Of a DNA stretch of 64,000 bases, positions 37,243 through 62,990 are shown piece by piece. This stretch comes from Amia ocellicauda (taxonomy: Eukaryota > Chordata > Actinopteri > Amiiformes > Amiidae), in NCBI RefSeq assembly GCF_036373705.1, contig NC_089867.1:27437450-27501449 (forward strand), read 5' to 3'. The position numbers and the translations under genes are program-made. Below the pieces are notes generated by a model that was not told the DNA's origin, did no database searches, and was given only the letters and a program-made list of their open reading frames with translations. Each line of letters begins with the position of its first letter. Position 1 is the first letter of the stretch.

Positions 37243-38840
37243 TTAACTCAAACTTGTATTTTATTCAATACAGTAAAAGTGTCTGAAATAGCGAATCAGT
37301 GTAAATCCCTTAATGCATCAAAAAAATAAATACAAATAAAAGGCTGTTATCGTTGCATATTCGTATAGTTGTATTTTTGTTTCTGCTTGTCTACTGCTTG
37401 TCTTTTTACAGTGTATCTGTGCTGTGTGTAGATGCTGAATGAGTTTAATTTTGATGGTTAAATAGGGTTTCAAAGACGCAGTCGCCTCGATGCTGATTAT
37501 TATTGCTGTGTTTCTCACTTCTACTCTGTGCTTGGGAACGCCCACATCCAGTGACGTCAGCATTCGGTTCCAAAACCGGTGGAAAAGCGGGCTGGCTTGC
37601 TAAAAGTTCAGCTGGTTCCCAGGCCGAGCACCAGCTCCAGCACCGGCATGTCGGTGGAAAAGCGAAATGAGTGCTCCTCTGGGTGCTGAATTCGACAGCC
37701 CTGCTGTGGAGGAGCATACTCAATGTCTTTTCAGAAGCCCACAGAACAGTACAGAACATGTGTCAGCCGCTGCTTCAGTGATCCTGCCCACAGTTTGTCT
37801 TGTAGTTGGACTGCGACGCATTCGAAGGCATGCTACAGTCATACAATAGTGACTTCTGATGTACACAGAGCAGTCATGTCACTCTGAACACGCAGGGAAC
37901 ATGTTCTGTCATTGGCTTGTTGCATTCTGTGCGATCAGTCGTGTGCCGTCAGTGACACTTTGCTTTGTCTGTTGATCTGGTGGTTGATGGCGTCTCTTGG
38001 CGTGATACTGCGGGAGACGTGGGGTCTTTTCAGCCTCTGTGCCTCTGAACCATGAGAGGTTTGTGTTCTGCTTTCTGAATGAGTCACTTGATGGGAATTG
38101 GATTTTGTTAATTGTCTTCAATGTCTTCTCTGCTTTTAATTCAATTTTTCCCCTTTCGCTCCACTGTGGGTTAATTACATTTAAATTGGCTTCATATTTG
38201 TTGGTGTTGCTTTGCGTTTTATAAGGGCACTTGTCTTTCTCTATAACCCAATTTATGGCCCTTCGCTGTTTGGGATCCAGACTATTCACAGGTACTGTAG
38301 ATCTATGCCAGAGTTTACTGATCTCTGAAAGCTATTTACATTTATTGAGGATCTTTGTATGAGTTTCCCTTCACAGCGTACAGATAGGCGTTCCTTTATT
38401 TTGGGCTTTTGATATGGAGGGTTATTGATCTTCAGTATCTGGCTCTTAGCAACACACTAGTGGCCAAAACACACATATTCTGCTCAGAAGAGTTTCAATG
38501 TGTGCCACCCTGACTGATGCTAAAGGTTTTATATCTTTCCTATCATGAAATGTGATAAAGACGCTCATTCTGACTGCAATAGCACAGTCACAATATTCAT
38601 TAAGATGTTATGGGGAAATCTACTTAATGGTTTTAGTACGTTTAGATCTTTAGACACTTGGAAGAAGTGATATTAGGACCTTAATGCATCACAGTGTAAG
38701 ATCACTCACACTATATCCAAGCACAGGACACTCTTTGTGGACGAGCCATTGGAGAGAAGCTCGACTGAACTCCTATAGAGGCCGTTCTGAAGTCACCGCC
38801 GTGAAACAGTAGGAGGAAGAGCAAGGAACCAAAGACTTAC
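37243..38840. other. Intron of kinase relic, no gene recognised
   Basis: An open frame at 38289-37909 (minus) has no recognisable domain and lies inside the relic's intron. The stretch at 37545-37760 (ccggtggaaaagcgggctgg and a second tcggtggaaaagcg) looks like part of a non-autonomous DNA element, but I cannot name it. Confidence 0.4.
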
Positions 38841-39519
38841 AGCAGCTCCCCGCAGTTGTCAGGCCTCTTCATTCTGTAAAACCTCTGGATCTTTTTGAAA
38901 ACATCCGGAGGCTCCAGTTCAGGATAAGGCGCAGAACCTGAGACAAGAGAAACATCCCCTTATCAGTCCCCCCCGAATCAAATCTATGGTCTCGTGATGT
39001 CCATTTAGGCCAAATTTCTCTCATTTGGGTGCTGGTTCACTAATATGAAGACATGATCGAGCTTCCTATGCAACTCAGTTGAGTTGGGGTTCGTCCTCCG
39101 TTCCTTTGACTCGCATCTCTTTGAATAAAGAGTGGGACACCAAGTACATATCAGATTTATAAATTAACTGAAACTGAACTTCAGAGAGTGAGGAAGTCCA
39201 CAAAATCAGCACATACATCTAAACCTCAAATATCAAATACATCACACACACGATACGTTAGTGACCACAGTGGCTGTGTATAGTGATCATTTAGGGTTTC
39301 CTGGGAAAGCCATGAGCCCTGTATGTCAGCTGCAGACATCTTACCTAGAGTAATGAGTTCATAAAGCAGGATTCCAAATGACCACCATGTTTACAGACCT
39401 TGGCGTGGAAGCCCACCCTGTCCAGGAAGTCTTTGGCCTCCAGGTGTGTGGGGGAGTCTGGAGCAAAACACACAAACTGTGAACAAAACCAACTGGGCAG
39501 GAGTTGAGATCCGCTTCAG

Positions 39520-39925
39520 TGGCAGAGCAAACTACTGATGTCGTTAATGTTTGAGCATCTGGATGTATATGTCTTCTTCGCACACATCCTGCAATTCCCA
39601 GGTTCGCCACCAGAGGCCATCATCGCCAGAATTCTAAACCCTGGAACAATCACATTCCTCAACCACTCCTGCAATTAACCAATCAGCATTCCTCAGCACC
39701 ATGTTCAAATAGTTCACCCTATCCTCTTCTCCCATTCGTTCAGCTCTCCAATCCATAGTTGTCTGCTTCCCTCTGCCCTGTCTGTTTAAACTCCTTTGTT
39801 TCTCTCCAACTCTTTTATTCTCTCTGAGGTGCATAGTTTGAGTACGGCTGAGTGCAGTATTATTGACCCTTGCCTTCCTTTTGACCTGGATTTCCTGCAT
39901 TGCTACTTTTGCTCTCTCTTGTTCC
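39520..39925. repeat. Possible LTR-like repeat fragment
   Basis: Low-complexity-free segment with CT-rich blocks and a style resembling fish retroelement LTRs. No clear ends or protein. Weak call; an 88-residue open frame on the minus strand has no recognised domain. Confidence 0.25.
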
Positions 39926-41124
39926 CCCAGTTCCTTAATTGAACAAATAATTGCCCTAATCGGATCTTATTCATAATTTTAAATGGTTGGATATGTCAGG
40001 TTGATTATAAAAGAATATAAAACATTTTAAAAATCAAGTTAAAGAAATTGGTTTGATTGAGGTTTCAGTTCATGAATTCAGGGTGCAGTTGGAACAAGAA
40101 CCCCCCCCAAGGACTGGGAATCATGGTGTCATGTCTACATCCCACATATACCCAGTTCGCCCCCTGAGGTTTCAAAGGGCTCCGTCAGGACTCTGACACA
40201 CTGATGCACATATTTATAGCTCCATCTTTATATATCTATTCATATACATGTATCTCTCTCTCTCTCTCTACACATATCTGTCTAATAAATATGTCAATAT
40301 ATGATCCCAAACAGCAGTCCACAACATAACATGTTTTTTTATTATGCAAAACATTTAATACATGTTTCATTATATTTACATAAAGAAAAGCTTAACCCCA
40401 ATGCATTCAAATGCATTCATCATTGATACTCAAACTATTAACACAAACCGCAGATTTCTGCTCCTTGTTTGAAACATCATTAGTGGTCCATGGATTGGTT
40501 TGGTAATTGTTGCACAATTCTTAGAAAAATGTGACTGAAATCAAGAACTGCATTTCATATATTCACACATTTATGAAACAATCGCAATAAATATTAACAT
40601 TATCTGTAGTATTTATCTGATGCACTGTATATTTAAATGCATCACAAAACATGATTTGGTCCACAATGGAATGTATTGTATAATCTAGTTCCTGCGTTGT
40701 TCTGTAGGGCGGCTAACTTCAGTATTCTGATAAAATGTAGTAGGGTTTGGTACACAAATGAGTCCTGAGTCTCCACACTTCAGCTGCAGTGAAGGTCATT
40801 CCTGTGGGCCAGATTCAATCAAAACTTTGACCCAGCCGCCAATAGCAAACTACAAACTTGCACTTCAAAGCAGTTCTACTTTTGAGAAGAAAAATTAAGA
40901 AAACAAAAGCCCCTACCTAGTGTAGGTTTGTAGTTTTATATTAGCAGGTGCATCCAATTGAATCCCAGCTAGTGATTCTAATGTCTAAGAGAAAAAGAGG
41001 TACCGTGGCTCCAATAAATACACATATCTTTGTGTGTCTAGGGCCAAAGCTTTGTGGGAGCTTGGCTTTAAAGCACACAAGCCAGCACCCTTATTGACTG
41101 TGTACAGCATTTAAAACCAAGCTC

Positions 41125-49779
<8,655 letters not shown>

Positions 49780-49789
49780 ATGTTAGAAA

Positions 49790-51192
49790 TGGCAATGGGC
49801 CGGACACATCGAAAAAAAGAACAGAGCAAAGATGGACTGTGTAGAGTCAGACACCAAATCTATGGGGATGGATGTATTTTAGAAGTGTTGCACCTGAAGT
49901 TTGTGCAGAGGTTGGATTTAAGTCTCCATATTCTTGGAGATAGTCAACATGGGTTTAGACGAGGCAGATCATGTCTTACTAATTTATTAGAATTTTTTGA
50001 ACATGCAACTGCAGCTGTAGATCATGTGAAAGCATATGATATGATATACTTAGATTTCCAAAAAGCTTTTGATAAGGTTCCACACTAAAGACTGACCCTC
50101 AAATTGGAAGCTGTAGGTTTTCAGGGTAATGTAAGTAGATGGATTATGAACTGGTTGATGTATAGGAAGCAGAGGGTGTCGATTAGAGGAGTCGCTTCTA
50201 ACTGGAGTGAGGTTGTTAGTGGAGTTCCACAGGGATCAGTACTAGAGCCTTTGCTTTTTCTAATCTATATTAATGATCTGGACTCTGGGATAGTTAGCAA
50301 ACTTGTCACATTTGCAGATGATACTAAAATAGGTGGCTCAGCAGATACAATCTCGGCAGCACAAGCTATTCAAAGGGACTTAGATAACATTCAGCTGTGG
50401 GCCGACACCTGGCAGATGAAATTCAATGTGGACAAGTGCAAGGTATTACATGCAGGTAACAAAAATGTCCACTATAATTACAGTATGGGAGGAATAGGAC
50501 TAGATGAAGTAACTAGATGAGAAAGACCTAGGAGTCTATGTGGACTCCTCACTTTCTCCATCCAAACAATGTGGGGAAGCAATAAAAAAGGCAAACACAA
50601 TGCTAGGGTATATTGTTAAAAGTGTAGAATTGAGAACAAGGGCAGTGATGTTCAGACTGTACAATGCACTAGTTAGAGCTCATCTGGATACTGTGGACAG
50701 TTCTGGACTCCACACTTCAAGAAAGATATCGCTGCTCTAGAGGCAGTTCAGAGGAGAGCAACCAGACTTATTCCAGGTCTGAAGGGAATGTCCTACTGAG
50801 AGACTGAGGACCTGAACCTTTTCACCCTGGAACAGAGGAGACTACGTGGGGACTTGATCCAAGTCTTCAAAATCATGAAAGGCATCGACTACATCAAACC
50901 AGAGGAGCTTTTCCAGATCAGCAGGGACACACACACCAGGGGACACAAATGGAAATTGGGCTTCAAGGCGTTCAAGACAGAAAACAGGAGCCACTTTTTC
51001 ACACAGAGAGTAGTCACAATCTGGAATAAACTACCCAGCGATGTGGTAGAAGCTGAAAGTTTGGGAACATTTAAAAACAGACTGGATAGGATCCTTGGAT
51101 CACTTAGATATTAATGGACACCAAACGAGCACGATGGGTCGAATGGCCTCCTCTCGTTTGTAAACTTTCTTATGTTCTTATGTTCTTATGTA
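49790..51192 (+). mobile_element. CR1-type LINE, 5'-truncated
   Basis: Encodes the C-terminal half of a non-LTR reverse transcriptase in broken frames: QHGFRRGRSCLTNLLEFFE, YLDFQKAFDKVPH, then (50104-50520) [47 protein letters not shown]. After that come [13 protein letters not shown] (50540-50740) and the final [19 protein letters not shown]...[11 protein letters not shown] (to 51114). The 3' end has repeated ttcttatg units (51166-51190), the 8-bp tail typical of CR1. Stops at about 50088 and 50518 and after MSY kill the frame. Confidence 0.92.
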
Positions 51193-51309
51193 AGTCCTTT
51201 AGAAAATGGTTTTCCAGGACAGTTGTGATATTTGTTTGTCTCTCTTCCGGCAGATGGATCTGTACGTAGTGCTGTGGTCTCTGGTCTTAGTGGTGCATGC
51301 CGAGATGAC

Positions 51310-51435
51310 TCGCAGTCTCTAGCAGAGCCCTGCAGGAAGCACCCGTCAGCCCGGACGACAGGGCCTCCACAGCAGTGCCGGTCCGAGAACTGAGCGGAGT
51401 AGGGTGTGGCTTCCTGGCCTCCTATTATCCTCTTC
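51310..51435 (-). pseudogene. Degenerate trypsin exon 2
   Basis: On the minus strand the segment reads RIIGGQEATPYSAQ, then FSDRHCCGGPVVRADG. This aligns with exon 2 of the intact protease gene upstream (RIIGGHEVTPYSLE...RHYCGGTLIRAQW). Relative to that exon, about 12 bp is missing after PYS. The frame is lost before the Ala-Ala-His-Cys block, whose remnant ctctgctag no longer encodes the catalytic His. No other exons of this copy are visible. The CR1 element ends about 120 bp below, where the rest of the gene would lie. Confidence 0.8.
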
Positions 51436-53541
51436 CTAAATGATGCTGGTCATCAGGGGAATAAGAAAACTTAAAGCGAAAAGGCCCATGAGGATCTGCT
51501 GTGAAAGGACACACTGTGGGTGTGTTGGGTGTGTCTTGTGCCGACAATGTCACCGGTTAGATTCCCATCCTTACCCAATGACAGTCTACTTCCACTGTGC
51601 AGCCACCCACCCGTTTCACCCCACAGACAAGACCTGGGATGGTTTCTATCTGAATGGACCTGGAAGTTCTCATTTATACAAAAAACTCTCTTCCCTCATG
51701 AGATTCATCCATTTCCTACCTTCGGCCGGCCTCTTGGCTCTCCTACATCCCCTCTCACTCTGTCCTTGCTTAGTCCTGCCTCTCCTCAGATGTCCAGCTG
51801 CCTGAACTCGATCCTTCTCCTCTCTTGCCCCCACTGCTCAGGAACAAGCTGCCCATCATCTAGTTTTTGTACATTCATTTTAATTAATGTATTGAGTAGG
51901 TATATGTCTGATTGTTAATTCACTTTTAATTCACTTATTTTAGTTCATATAAATCCTCCCACAGATCAGGACTATCAACCACTGACAAGTTAGGCTGATT
52001 GACAGGGACCCACAGAAAAAGAAAGTTATATCACTATTATAATGATACATATTTATTGATGCAGAAACAGAAAATAAAGCCCCTAAAGCCTCGAAAAAAG
52101 TACACAGAAACATTATGTAACACATCAGATAAAAGTAAATTTACAAGAAAGCAAGAATAATCCACTGAACTGCTCCGGCAGTGTTTTTAAAATATCTCCA
52201 AATTAATAGCCTGGGAATTTGCTTATGGCTTTTATATTGTAATGATATCCCCCCAGCTGCTATTTCAGGGCTCAGTGTCTGTCAGCAAAAATGCATCGAG
52301 GCAATCGCACAACACACCAATAAGCACAGATCAAGTACAGCAATCAGAAGACCCTTTACCTGAGAATCATCTGCTTGGCCTTTGACTCAGACTCTTTTGT
52401 GCAACCTTATGTTCCTTATCAAGACCAATATAATAGTCTATCAAGTGTGGTTTGACCAGATAAAAGCATTCCAATGCCATTAGAATGAGGATTTGTGAGG
52501 GACAGGTGTGGCTGATGCCATACTGACTAATTCATGCAGAACTAGAAGCTAATTAATAAGTGTCTAATGATAATGCTGGTGTCACTTTATTACAGTTTAT
52601 TACAATCACTGATAACCAAGTGGGAGGTATCGGCTTTATTTAATGGCACTTAACTGAGACTATTGAGATTATTGGGTCATTAAGGCACATCGGTTAATAG
52701 GATTAGCATAAAAGGTAAAATGGAAACAGTGAACACAGAGATCCAGGAGAAACTGTTCAGGGGAAAACTGTAAAATGTTACTTTAATTCATTGATTTTTT
52801 ATTTAGTTTTCCAGACAACTGCTACAAAAATATGAATATAAAATGTTTCCGTTGGAAGAGAACGTCAGTGAAGATAAAGTCAGCTGGACTGCTGTGAAAT
52901 CTCTCATATAAGGAAAGTACAAAGTGCTTATTAGATCCGTCTGGTCAGAGTCTGTGTGGAAGTGTCTCCATTACTTACAAACTGCTATCTACTGGCCTAT
53001 TTTAATATCATGCTCTTTTCCCAAGATTTATAAATGTGAAATAGAGTTATGGATACAAGTATACAAATCTAAGGGAGTAAAATTGGACTAAATGTATATA
53101 TATTTTTTTTCTTTAATGTATATTGGTGATCTACACACACATATATACACACACTCCTCTGTGTGTATGTGTGTGTTTATACACATATTATTCATCTGCA
53201 GCAGTGGAACTCAGAAATCAATTTAGCTGAAGATGTACTCTCTATTAAACTGTACTTATTTATCAGCAATATTTAAAAAAATATTTATTCATGGCTCATT
53301 TGTTTAAATTGCCACCAAATATTTTAACTCAAGTGATGGGAAACTCCAAAAGTTCTCACTAGAATAAATGAAATAAATCATCGATAAACAGTTAAAATAC
53401 AATAGTGGAAAAAACTCTCAAACAAAGCCAGTCAATACTTTTCATCTGCTACTCTATATACACACACTTATAGGTCAGGTAGTTGTAGATGTAGAGGTCT
53501 ATCACATTTCCCACATTTTACCATCATCGGAGGAGGTTTCA
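51436..53541. other. Intergenic, 3' flank of protease gene
   Basis: No gene recognised. A TTTATT at 53284-53289 is a possible polyadenylation signal for the minus-strand protease. Confidence 0.45.
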
Positions 53542-58446
<4,905 letters not shown>

Positions 58447-60835
58447 GCCTGAATAAGGAAGAGAGAACAGATGTTTGCATTTCAAAGCGACAAAACATGA
58501 GTTAAATAGTTCATTACAGGCAGCTTAGAAGGTAAAACTGAAGCATTAGCTAGATTTAGCAGAGCTTTGGTAAATGATAACAAACCTGTCAAATACTTCT
58601 GTCCGTCGATTGAGCTCAGACCCACGTTTGGCTAGACCACCACTGGCCTTTTACAGCTGGAATAATCCCACATCACTTTCTTGTTTTAAGATTTTAGTGT
58701 GGCAGCAAACACTGAATTAGATGGTGTTTTCGGGGAGGGATACGAAACAACACATTTTGATAGTTACAAAGGAAGAATCATCCATATGGTTTCATCAGCA
58801 CCGTGAGAAGATGACAGAAACTGGTTCATCTGGTGAGGAAGTCTGATCAACTGTGTGGAAAATTCCTCTACTTTCTTGCCGGGGGAATCAGTTTCCCTCG
58901 TTTCTCCACCACTTCACCGATTGACCGACACAATTATAGGTGTCAATCACACAGTCACTGTCATGTCATATCCTTCCCACAAAACATCTCACTTTTATGG
59001 TGAAACCTGTAGCTAAACATTACTTAATTATAAAGTTGGAACAAACAAAATAGTTACTTATTTAATTATTAAAGTGATCAATCAATTATAGAGATAACAT
59101 GCGTTTCAGAACTAGAAGAATATGGCGGATAGTCCATTCCAAAATTAACAATAAGTACACAGAGAAAATAATAAATATATGTTAAAAAAAATAAATGAAT
59201 GACTAAATAAATAAATGGTCAAATAATAAATAAATAAATAGATGGACATTTATTTATTTATTTAAATTCTGATTTATTTATTTCTACATTTCTTTTAATT
59301 TATTTCTACATTTCTTTTAATTTATTTCTACATTTATTCATTTATATATTTCAACATTTATTTTAAACTATTTTTTAAACTTTAAAAAGCAGTCATAATT
59401 AATTTTGGGGGGAGAAAACTTTAATAATAATGCTTTTCATGATCTATATATACTTTCTAAAATAAAGTATAAAACATGCATATAAAAGAACCATTCAAAT
59501 AGAAAATAATGAACGGAACCATAACAAGAAGAACAGAATAAGCCAGAACTCACCGGACGCTTCCTGTTTGCCCTGACAGTCTCCAGACTGGTTCCTGAGC
59601 GTCTTCTTTTGGATTTTATACTGTAATCATATCCTTCTGATTGCCATTGTCTGCTTCAGCGTGCCACAGCAAATGAAATGGATCTTATCAAAAGTGCAAT
59701 AAAATGAGTGACCTAGTACGTAACAAAGACAGCCCAGCTCTTTAGTGCATATATCTCCATAGATTCAGATTCGCTGCTCTTTGTCGACTCCTATGAAACA
59801 GAAATCAAACACCACTCATCCTCATTTAATGACACAAATAAAACAGCATATCAAATATAGTCAGGCCAGAAAGGAAGATATAAATGCTTCCAGGCAGCAA
59901 ATTAGTCATTGTCACACTACAATGTGTACCCAACACTGAAGGAACAGTGTTGCAATGAAGTGCACGTGAGCATCACAACTGCGGTGCCATAGCGTGTTAT
60001 GACACATGACTTCTGTTTTTAAAACCTTGGTTAAAGGTAGGTAATAAAGCTGACCGGGTATCTTAAATTTTGCCCCAGTATGTCACACCTTTCTGCTGGA
60101 GTTAAAATATATCTCACTGATCAGCAGTATGGCTTCCATTACAGGACAGAGTATGATGCTTTATCAAAGCATTCATTGACGAAATGAAGAGTGCAGACAT
60201 GTTTAACGTTCTCATTTGTGTTCTGTTTAATGGAAATGCAAATGGGTTTTGGCTGAACCAATCAACACAAACTCTTGGGGGGATTTCAATTCTCCTGCTA
60301 ATAGTAAACCAGGACGTGATTTTCATGGCAGTAATTACAGTTAATAGGGGATCCGCTTTTAATTACAGGCTTTTCTATTTGAGTTGAAGGCCGGTCAAAT
60401 GTAAGTAATGTTTAGACTTGTTAATGTTGAACTCTTTTGAGTATATCCCAATATCAATATCCCAAACCTTATCACTGCCCTGGCCTTCCTGCAAGGACAA
60501 CACAATCCTCCCTAAGCAATTCCCTGTTGCCCTCCCTTTATAATGCTTCCTTTCATTAATTGGCACAGGGGACTGCTGGGCTGCTCACCGGCCACAGGGG
60601 GGCTTAATTAAATTAGGGGGTCCGGCGATAGACAACCTTGATCACAGGTGTCTACCGAATCAGCATCTCTCAACCTTTTTGATTGGAGACCCACTTCTGC
60701 ATTTTTGTGCTACGGCTGCGACCCTCCAAGCAAACAAAGCAATGGATAAAATGCTGTGCACATTTATATAATACATTTTACTTCATGTTATGTTATGTAT
60801 TTGTGGAATATATACGTCGGTTACATTAATACTGA
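58447..60835. other. 5' flank of protease gene, AT-rich intergenic
   Basis: No gene recognised. The 59138-59408 segment is an AT-rich block with inverted ends, listed separately. Confidence 0.45.
59138..59408. repeat. AT-rich inverted/tandem repeat block
   Basis: Ends read ccaaaattaa and ttaattttgg. Inside, AAAT-type repeats (aaataaataaatagatgg) are followed by ATTT-type repeats (acatttatttatttattt), giving a potential long hairpin. A 22-bp unit (atttcttttaatttatttct plus ac) is repeated about three times on the right arm. This could be a small non-autonomous element or a simple-sequence palindrome. Confidence 0.5.
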
Positions 60836-60839
60836 ATAC

Positions 60840-62150
60840 TGTTCTCTGGGCCTGCTGGCCCTGAATGAGCTTTATTGGTGGCAAAACCCTTGTTGGCAAT
60901 CACAGAGGTCAGACGTTTCTTGTAGTTGGCCACCAGGTTTGCACACATCTCAGGAGGGATTTTGTCCCACTCCTCTTTGCAGATCGTCTCCAAGTCATTA
61001 AGGTTGCGAGGCTGACGTTTGGCAACTCGAACCGTCAGCTCCCTCCACAGATTTTCTATGGGATTAAGGTCTGGAGACTGGCTAGGCCACTCCAGGACCT
61101 TAATGTGCTTCTTCTTGAGCCACTCCTTTGTTGCCTTGGCTGTGTGTTTTGGGTCATTGTCATGCTGGAATACCCATCCATGACCCATTTTCAATGCCCT
61201 GGCTGTTGGAAGGAGGTTTTCACCCAAGATTTGACGGTACATGGCCCCGTCCATCGTCCCTTTGATGCGGTGCAGTTGTCCTGTCCCCTTAGCAGATAAA
61301 CACCCCCAAAGCATAATGTTTCCACCTCCATGTTTGTCGGTGGGGATGGTGTTCTTGGGGTCATTCCACCTCCTCCAAACACGGCAAGTTGAGTTGATGC
61401 CAAAGAGCTCGATTTTGGTCTCATCTGACCACAACACTTTCACCCAGTTCTCCTCTGAATCATTCAGATGTTGGCAAACTTCAGACGGGCCTGTACATGT
61501 GCTTTCTTGAGCAGGGGGACCTTGCGTGCGCTGCAAGATTTCAGTCCTTCACGGCATAGTGTGTTACCAATTGTTTTCTTGGTGACTATGGTCCCAGCTG
61601 CCTTGAGATCATTAACAAGATCCTCCCGTGTAGTTCTGGGCTGATTCCTCACCGTTCTCATGATTATTGAATCTCCACGAGGTGAGATCTTGCATGGAGC
61701 CCCAGACCGAGGGAGACTGACAGTTATTTTGTGTATTTTGTGTATCTTCCATTTGCGAATAATTGCACCAACTGTTGTCACCTTCTCACCAAGCTGCTTG
61801 GCGATGGTCTTGTAGCCCATTCCAGCCTTGTGTAGGTCTACAATCTTGTCCCTGACATCCTTGGACAGCTCTTTGGTCTTGGCCATGGTGGAGAGTTTGG
61901 AATCTGATTGATTGATTGCTTCTGTGGACAGGTGTCTTTTATACAGGTAACGAGCTGAGATTAGGAGCACTCCCTTTAAGAGAGTGCTCCTAATCTCAGC
62001 TCGTTACCTGTAAAAAAAGACACCTGGGAGCCAGAAATCTTGCTGATTGATAGGGGATCAAATACTTATTTCACTCATTAACATGCAAATCAATTTATAA
62101 TTTTTTGTTGTTATTCTGTCTCTCACTGTTAAAATACACCTACCATTAAC
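60840..62150 (-). mobile_element. Tc1-like transposon, frameshifted copy
   Basis: The minus strand encodes [20 protein letters not shown] (start near 61885), [33 protein letters not shown], then a frameshift near 61475. Next comes [37 protein letters not shown] and NPIENLW, with further frame change near the C-terminus. The DD34E residues are all present but in two frames. The 5' side shows the family's terminal sequence tcaaatacttatttcactca near 62060; the opposite end is truncated near 60840. A long palindrome interrupts the 5' untranslated part (61925-62015). Confidence 0.92.
61936..62010. repeat. Perfect palindrome, 27-bp arms or longer
   Basis: The arm ggtaacgagctgagattagg plus agcactc is followed, after about nine bases (cctttaaga), by its exact reverse complement ending cgttacc. 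With mismatches the pairing continues outward through cagg and ttttatac to the gacacctg words, so the whole structure is about 100 bp. Confidence 0.92.
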
Positions 62151-62199
62151 TGAATGCTCGACCACCTGCGGTGTTCTTGTGTATTTTAGGGAGCACTAA

Positions 62200-62990
62200 T
62201 TAACCGGCTTCCAGGGATATCAATGGCCGACATGGAGTGTATTCGATGAGGAAATCTTTTAAGTAGGGAGGTGCCAGTGCCTTTAGTGCTTTAAATGCTA
62301 AAGAACTTTAAAGTCTATCCTGTAGCAAACGGGCAGCCAGTGAAGAGAAGCCAATACTGGAGTGATGTGCTGATGTGTTTCTGTCTCAGTTAGGATTCTT
62401 GCAGCAGCATTTTAGACTGAAGTGCAGAAATAGCTCTGTTTGTGCCACCTGACAGAATGGCATTACAGTAATCCAGTCTAGATTAAACAAATGCATGTAT
62501 CAATTTCTCAGTGTCTTGTAACAAGAGGAATTGTCTCAGTCTACCGATGTTTCTAAGATGGAGGAAGGAGGATCTCGAAACATTCTGAATGTGTGATTCA
62601 AAGGATAGATTTAGATCAAAGATGACACCCAGGTTTGGTGTCATCTCCTTAAATTGTCATTACTCAGTTTTGTCAGTGTATGATGAACAGTTAGATTTTT
62701 GTCCCCTAAAATTAGGACTTCTGTTTTATCAGAATAAGCATAAGAAAATGTCTTGTCATCCATGTTTTAATCTCGGACAAACAGCAGATTAGTGTTTCTA
62801 TGTCTATGGTATTGTATTCTACAGGATTTACTGATAATTGTGTATTGTCTGCATAACTGTGAAAGTTAATATTATGGTGTCGAATGATATCACCTAAAGG
62901 AGCATGTACAATGAAAAAGTACAGGTCCGAGAACTGAGCCCTGTGGTTCTCCATACTCTGTACTTCACTTGAAATATAAGAAAAAAGCCT
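62200..62990 (-). mobile_element. L2-type LINE fragment
   Basis: On the minus strand: PLGDIIRHHNINFHSYADNT (YADD box with Asp to Asn change), CLSEIKTWMTRHFLML, then in other frames segments resembling LGVIFDLNLSFESHI and SRLDYCNAIL. It is a separate, more decayed lineage from the 14-kb copy, broken by many stops. Confidence 0.78.

Larger units (their letters stand above)
35727..39457 (-). pseudogene. STYK1-like tyrosine kinase relic with internal deletion
   Basis: Three exons on the minus strand: 39457-39345, 38937-38841, 35952-35727. The last two splice in phase and encode SAPYPELEPPDVFKKIQRFY...NCGELL and YDLMKQCWMWHPEDRPPFPG, i.e. kinase subdomains X-XI with an Arg in DRPPF, then a tail to a stop at 35727. 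The first exon begins with a helix-C-like stretch (LEAKDFLDRVGFHAKVCKH). It then passes, in another frame, directly into WSFGILLYELITL (subdomain IX). The segment that should hold the catalytic loop and DFG-equivalent is missing. No N-terminal exons are found before CDA at 41.1 kb. Helix C and the LLYELITLG-APYPE style resemble STYK1; a related receptor-type kinase is possible. Clearly non-functional as it stands. Confidence 0.72.

Noticed and set aside
37909-38289. 126-codon minus-strand open frame
   Set aside because: No recognisable domain, no splice partners, and it sits in the intron of a kinase relic.
51254-51322. Plus-strand MDLYVVLWSLVLVVHA, which looks like a signal peptide
   Set aside because: It stops after 22 codons, has no downstream exon and lies antisense to the trypsin relic; probably chance.
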